In this document: positions 60,202 through 64,000 of the stretch, piece after piece | Numbering within the stretch: position 1 is the stretch's first letter | How the letters are laid out: each line of letters starts with the position of its first letter | Source: Oceanibaculum indicum P24 | GTDB taxonomy: Bacteria > Pseudomonadota > Alphaproteobacteria > Oceanibaculales > Oceanibaculaceae | Length of the DNA stretch: 64,000 nucleotides | Direction: 5' to 3' | Assembly: GCF_000299935.1 (NCBI RefSeq) | Contig: NZ_AMRL01000001.1 | Span: 186,001 to 250,000 of the forward strand | Notes under the pieces: model-generated | The model's database searches: none | What the model saw: the letters and a program-made list of their open reading frames with translations, nothing else | What the model was told of the DNA's origin: nothing | Made by a program: the position numbers and the translations under genes

Positions 60202-62460
60202 TCAGAAGGTCAGCTTGGCCTTCACCAGGAAGGACCGGCCCGGCTCATAGAGCGGGACGACATTGCCGAATTCCTGGCCATAGGTGGCGCGGTCGGCATA
60301 GGTCTCGTCGAAGATGTTGTTCGCCTCCGCCCGCAAGGTCAGATACTGCATCGAGGGCGGGGTGTACTGGGCGTAGAGACCGACCGCCTCATAGCTGTCG
60401 AGCGGTCGCAGACCGGCGGCCTCCGGATCGTTATTCTTCAGCGCCGCGTCCAGCGTGCCGCCAACCATCAGCCCGATGGACTGGAAGCTGTGCGCCACCT
60501 CCAGCGCGAAGATCTGCCCGACCGGCGTGCCGAGATACTGGCCGAGATCGGAATCGCCGGGCTCGCCGTTGATCTCGAAATCCGTGTCGGTATAGGTCAG
60601 CCGCGCGAAGCCAGGGCCCCAATTGTAGCCGACCGAGAGGTTATAGCCCTCGGTCTCGAAATCGGCGGTCAGTGCTGCCCCGCCGCCATAGCTCTCATTG
60701 CGGGCATTGTCGAAGTCGCTTCGGAAGATACCGGCCCCGAAGGTGAAGCCTTTATAGTGGGTCTCGAAGCCGAGATTGACGTTCTCGGAGCGCACCGCCT
60801 CGATGCCGCCGGTATAGGTCCAGTTCTCGTTCAGGATGAAGTTCTCGGCCAGCGCCACGCCGCCGAACACGCGGGAATATCCTGCCTTCAGCGTCAGCCA
60901 GTCGGTGGCGTCATAGGCCGCCGAGGCATTGCCGCTGAGCCCGTCATTATCGGTCGTGCTGCCGTCCACGCCCTCGAACTCATGGCGGTCGGCCCGCGCG
61001 CCGAAGGACAGGCGCAGCCGGTCGATGGGGGTCAGCCGGGCCTGCGCATAGGCGCCGACATTGGTGGCGGCCTCGCGGATCGTCACTGTCGGGTCGCTGT
61101 ATTCCGCCTCGTCATCGTAGAAATCCACACCAACGGTCACGGTGTTGCCAGGGCTGAGGTTGAAGTCGTTCTCCACCTTGCCGGACAGGCTGCTGGTCAC
61201 GCCGGCACTGCCATAGGGGGTGGGTACGCCCAGCTCGGTGCGACCGAAGCCGAGGACTACCTTCGGGTCGAACAGCCCATCGGCGTGCGGGGTGGAATAG
61301 TTGAACACGAAGTTCTGGCGCTTCAAATCATAGACGCGAACGCCCTCATTGCGGTTGGTCAGCCGGCCGATATTGGCGCGGAACGGGCGCACCGCCTCGT
61401 CATGCACCTGCTCGGCCGAAACCTCGAAACGGTGGCCGGACTCGCTCTCATAGCCCAGCTTGCCCAGCACGCTCTGCAGGCCGGCACCGGTTCCCTCAAC
61501 GGAGTTGCCGTCGCCATCCTTGTAGTTGCTGCCATCGGCATCCTTGTAGAAGCCCAGCACCTCGAACCCTTCATGCCGCGCATAGGCAGAGCCGCTGAAG
61601 GCCAGCATGTCGCCATTGGTGTTGTATTCTGTACCGACGAAACCACCGACCGACTGGCCCGGCTTCAGCAGGTCACCGGCATCCACCGTCTCGTAAACAA
61701 TCGAGCCGCCCAGCGCGCCCGGCCCGGCATCGGCTGGAGCGACGCCCGGATCGACGCGCGCCAACTTCAGCAGCGCCGGGTCGATCAAATTGGTGCCATT
61801 ATGGTGGAACACCTTATTGTTCTGCCGGGCGCCGTCAATGCTGACCGCGAGGTTGGTTTCCTCAACGCCCTGGACATAAACCTTCTGGCTCATCGGCTGG
61901 CCGCCGCCGACCGATACGCTGGCCTCGCCGGCGAAGACCTGCTTCATCGAGCCAGGATTACGGCGTTCCAGCTCTTCCCGGCCGATGGTGATGGAATTGG
62001 CGCGGTCCGCGGCCCCGGCATGGGGGTCCGCCGAGGCCGCGCCCTCGACCACCACAGGGGAAAGCATGGTGGCGGAAGAGCTGCTCTCCGGCTGCGCCAG
62101 GATCACCGCCCCGCTGGTGGTCATGCGGTAGCCAAGTGCAGTACCGGCCAGCAGCCGCTGCAGCGCCGCCTCCGCCGTCATGGTGCCGCTGACGCCCTTT
62201 GTCGCGGCGCCGCGCACCACATCGCCATGGGCCGATACCTGGATGCCGGCCTGCTGGCCGAAGGCGGGCAACGCCTGCGCCAGCGGCTGGGCCGGAATGT
62301 CGAAACGGCGCTGTTCGACCTGGGCGACCGCCCCTGATGTCTGCGCCTGTGAAGCACCCGGTACCGCCAGCGCCATGCCGATGGCCGTGCTGAACGCCAG
62401 CGCCGCCAGCAGTGCCGCCCGTCCCGTCGAATTGTTCCTTGCCCGGATATGACCCGTCAT
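60202..62460 (-). CDS. TonB-dependent receptor with STN domain (heme/siderophore type)
   Basis: 752-residue outer-membrane receptor. A signal peptide (AALAFSTAIGMALAVPGASQAQ) is followed by an STN domain, about residues 50-125 (RRFDIPAQPLAQALPAFGQQ), which in FecA-type systems signals to FecR. The plug domain follows (NSITIGREELERRNPGSMKQ) and the beta-barrel ends in RSFLVKAKLTF with terminal Phe. Barrel landmarks (DGARQNNKVFHHNGTNL) resemble heme/hemoglobin receptors. GGGGGAG precedes ATG. Next genes upstream on this strand are FecR and an ECF sigma factor. Confidence 0.92.
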   Translation of the reverse strand: MTGHIRARNNSTGRAALLAALAFSTAIGMALAVPGASQAQTSGAVAQVEQRRFDIPAQPLAQALPAFGQQAGIQVSAHGDVVRGAATKGVSGTMTAEAALQRLLAGTALGYRMTTSGAVILAQPESSSSATMLSPVVVEGAASADPHAGAADRANSITIGREELERRNPGSMKQVFAGEASVSVGGGQPMSQKVYVQGVEETNLAVSIDGARQNNKVFHHNGTNLIDPALLKLARVDPGVAPADAGPGALGGSIVYETVDAGDLLKPGQSVGGFVGTEYNTNGDMLAFSGSAYARHEGFEVLGFYKDADGSNYKDGDGNSVEGTGAGLQSVLGKLGYESESGHRFEVSAEQVHDEAVRPFRANIGRLTNRNEGVRVYDLKRQNFVFNYSTPHADGLFDPKVVLGFGRTELGVPTPYGSAGVTSSLSGKVENDFNLSPGNTVTVGVDFYDDEAEYSDPTVTIREAATNVGAYAQARLTPIDRLRLSFGARADRHEFEGVDGSTTDNDGLSGNASAAYDATDWLTLKAGYSRVFGGVALAENFILNENWTYTGGIEAVRSENVNLGFETHYKGFTFGAGIFRSDFDNARNESYGGGAALTADFETEGYNLSVGYNWGPGFARLTYTDTDFEINGEPGDSDLGQYLGTPVGQIFALEVAHSFQSIGLMVGGTLDAALKNNDPEAAGLRPLDSYEAVGLYAQYTPPSMQYLTLRAEANNIFDETYADRATYGQEFGNVVPLYEPGRSFLVKAKLTF

Positions 62461-62597
62461 CGCCTTCGCTCCCCCATGAACAGCGGAAAAGCGCCGATCC
62501 GCCCCCTTTGCGAATACGACGCAATGTTAGTTTCTGACTTAAGGACGATGGCGCGCGGACCGCTGTTCAGAAAAAACTGCAGAGGTCCGGATTTTTA

Positions 62598-63563
62598 TCA
62601 GCTTCCGGAGATAATTGTGATCCAGGGGGACAGCCGGTACAGGCGTGCACCCTGCGCCTCGGCGATGGCCGCGAAGGCGGCGTCCGGGTCGGTCAGGCTG
62701 TACACGCCGGTCAGCGGCTGCCGGGCGAGGCCATCCCCACGCAGGATGACGACGCCCTTATAATAGGGGCGCAGTTCCGCCACCGCCTCTGCCACCGGCA
62801 TGTCGCGGGCGATCAGCCGCCCGTCCCGCCAGGCCGCGACTTCCTGCGGATTCATCCGGCCCTGCGCGCGCTTGCCGTCCGGTCCGACGCGTACCCAGCC
62901 GCCTGCCGTCAGCACCGCCGTCTCGGCGGCATCGGTGACGCTGACTTTGCCCTCCCGCACGGCGACGCCGATGACATCCCGCATATCGCGGACCTCGAAG
63001 GCGGTGCCGAGCACCTTCGCCTCGACCCCGCCGGCCAACACCCGGAAGGGATGCGCCGGGTCCGGCGTCACCTCGAAAAAGGCCTGTCCGGCAAGCAGCG
63101 TGACAATGCGCCGGCCGCCCGTGAAATCGAGCGCGACCGCACTTTCCGGCGCCAGCTGGGCTCGGCTGCCATCGGCCAGCGTCAGCGTCGTGACCTGACC
63201 GCGCGGGCTGATGTGATCGGCATTCAGCCGCAGCGCGGCATCGGGCAGAAGGATGACCGCAAGGCAGGCCGCCATCGCCGCCGCCATGAGGGCCAGCGCC
63301 CGGCGGCGCTGGGGAAAGGAAACGATTTTGCCCCCAGTGGCAACTGGCGCGGCCTCTTCGGGGGTGCCTCCCCTCCCCGACCACGCCGCGCGGTGCCGGG
63401 GCGTGGCGAGGCCCATCACTGCGTGGGTATGAGCGATTTCCTCCCAGTCGCGGGCATGGGCAGGATCGGCGGCCAGCCAGCGCTCGAAATCGGCGTGCAG
63501 CGCCTCATCTTCAGGCGCATCCAGCAACGCGACCATCCAGTCGCTGGCCTTCGACGGCTGCAT
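62598..63563 (-). CDS. FecR family anti-sigma/signal protein
   Basis: 321-residue inner-membrane signal protein. The N-terminal DUF4880-like region (DWMVALLDAPEDEALHADFERW then LAADPAHARDWEEI), a transmembrane helix near residue 95 (LALMAAAMAACLAVILLP), a FecR domain (RGQVTTLTLADGSRAQLAPES) and a C-terminal STN-binding domain (PYYKGVVILRGDGLARQPL). ATG at 63563 is chosen because AGGGAGG lies five bases before it; an ATG at 63620 is possible. It relays receptor status to the sigma factor. Confidence 0.9.
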   Translation of the reverse strand: MQPSKASDWMVALLDAPEDEALHADFERWLAADPAHARDWEEIAHTHAVMGLATPRHRAAWSGRGGTPEEAAPVATGGKIVSFPQRRRALALMAAAMAACLAVILLPDAALRLNADHISPRGQVTTLTLADGSRAQLAPESAVALDFTGGRRIVTLLAGQAFFEVTPDPAHPFRVLAGGVEAKVLGTAFEVRDMRDVIGVAVREGKVSVTDAAETAVLTAGGWVRVGPDGKRAQGRMNPQEVAAWRDGRLIARDMPVAEAVAELRPYYKGVVILRGDGLARQPLTGVYSLTDPDAAFAAIAEAQGARLYRLSPWITIISGS

Positions 63564-63644
63564 CCGATCCTCCCTGGCTGGCGCCGTCATTCCGGCGCGG
63601 CGGCTATCCTGCTGAGTCATAGACGTTCCAGCCCACGGCACCGT

Positions 63645-64000
63645 TCAGTCATTGCCATTTGGATCTTGCTGGCGGGCTTTCGGATAAAGCCGGGCGCGGC
63701 AATGCTCCAGCCCATCGGTGACCAGGCTGTGCGCGAGGCCGACAGAGATATCGAGGCGAGCCGCAATCTCCCGCAGGCTGCAACCACCGAAGCGATGCAT
63801 CTCCAGCGCGGTGCGCGTGCGCTCCGGCAGTTCGGCCATCGCCTGCATGACGAGCCTAAGTTCGCCGCGCGCGCCCACGACCGTTTCCGGCGACGGGCTG
63901 TCCGCGCCAAGCTGCCCCATGCTCTCCTCAGGATCGGGCGCCTGCCGGTCGCGCTCCCGGCTCAGCCGGCGGCGGAAATCGAGGGAGAGGTTGCGCACGA
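63645..64000 (-). CDS. ECF sigma factor, FecI-like (5' part outside window)
   Basis: The last ~118 residues of an ECF sigma factor whose start lies beyond the right edge. Region 4 reads LPERTRTALEMHRFGGCSLR then EIAARLDISVGLAHSLVTDG. A fragment of region 2 (LSLDFRRRLSRER) is at the left. With FecR (stop-start distance 81 bases) and the receptor it forms a cell-surface signalling set for iron or heme uptake. Confidence 0.9.
   Translation of the reverse strand, partial: VRNLSLDFRRRLSRERDRQAPDPEESMGQLGADSPSPETVVGARGELRLVMQAMAELPERTRTALEMHRFGGCSLREIAARLDISVGLAHSLVTDGLEHCRARLYPKARQQDPNGND

Noticed and set aside
1-64000. CRISPR arrays, insertion sequences, prophage or integrase genes
   Set aside because: No regularly spaced direct repeats and no transposase, integrase or phage structural proteins were seen.

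Overview
The window is GC-rich (visually about 65%), densely coded DNA that looks like the chromosome of a free-living alphaproteobacterium, most likely a Rhodospirillales-type organism. Supporting signs are the N-acetylglutaminylglutamine amide (NAGGN) osmolyte genes, a SAM-II riboswitch, HutF/HutG histidine degradation, a TAXI-TRAP transporter, sigma-54 promoters in front of amino-acid-type ABC transporter genes, and dispersed GTCAYYCCCGGGCTTGACCCGGG-type repeats. No prophage, insertion sequence, plasmid function or CRISPR array was seen. The taxonomic placement is inference.

Layout. 1-3.9 kb: NAGGN osmoprotectant operon (asnO 3' end, ngg, M42 peptidase). 3.9-8.0 kb: lipoprotein, alpha/beta hydrolase, M81 (MlrC-like) peptidase, SDR. 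8.0-11.1 kb: metNIQ methionine importer behind a long leader holding a SAM-II riboswitch and a Cys-rich upstream ORF. 11.2-14.4 kb: enoyl-CoA hydratase, AraC regulator, MFS transporter. 14.4-17.9 kb: divergent hutF / hutG-FAD oxidoreductase around a perfect HutC-type palindrome. 17.9-21.6 kb: TAXI-TRAP transporter with a DUF1850 gene that lacks an ordinary start codon. 21.9-28.9 kb: branched-chain/amide-type ABC transporter with two related binding proteins, each behind a canonical sigma-54 promoter, and a PhyH-type dioxygenase. 28.9-37.6 kb: likely catabolic cluster with a phosphoribosyltransferase, a Rieske protein, a MarR-DUF1116-molybdenum hydroxylase operon (with a fused 2Fe-2S/CoxG subunit) and a divergent amidohydrolase. 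37.6-38.2 kb: an orphan Nif11-like RiPP precursor and a candidate sRNA with three hairpins. 38.4-49 kb: LysR, trxB, RTX metalloprotease, metXW, chorismate mutase-hisC-prephenate dehydrogenase, class I fumarase. 49-50.9 kb: CDF metal transporter with divergent MerR regulator, small membrane protein, tRNA-Ser(GGA). 51-60 kb: LysR-dabB-dabA inorganic-carbon pump, an uncharacterised HTH-like protein, a large RTX/beta-strand-repeat secreted protein and a beta-carbonic anhydrase. 60.2-64 kb: TonB-dependent receptor, FecR, and an ECF sigma factor cut by the window edge.

How the parts fit. Several blocks concern nitrogen acquisition: the sigma-54 ABC genes, formiminoglutamate degradation, and the amidohydrolase, oxidoreductase and DUF1116 genes. 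Sulfur amino acid supply appears twice (metNIQ under SAM control, metXW). The DAB pump and carbonic anhydrase handle CO2/bicarbonate. The two RTX proteins share a homologous C-terminal region that probably serves export by the same type I secretion system, whose genes are not in the window. The most interesting unexplained items are the orphan Nif11-like precursor, the neighbouring sRNA-like structure, the composite metN leader, the ATA-start DUF1850 gene and the MarR-DUF1116-hydroxylase operon.
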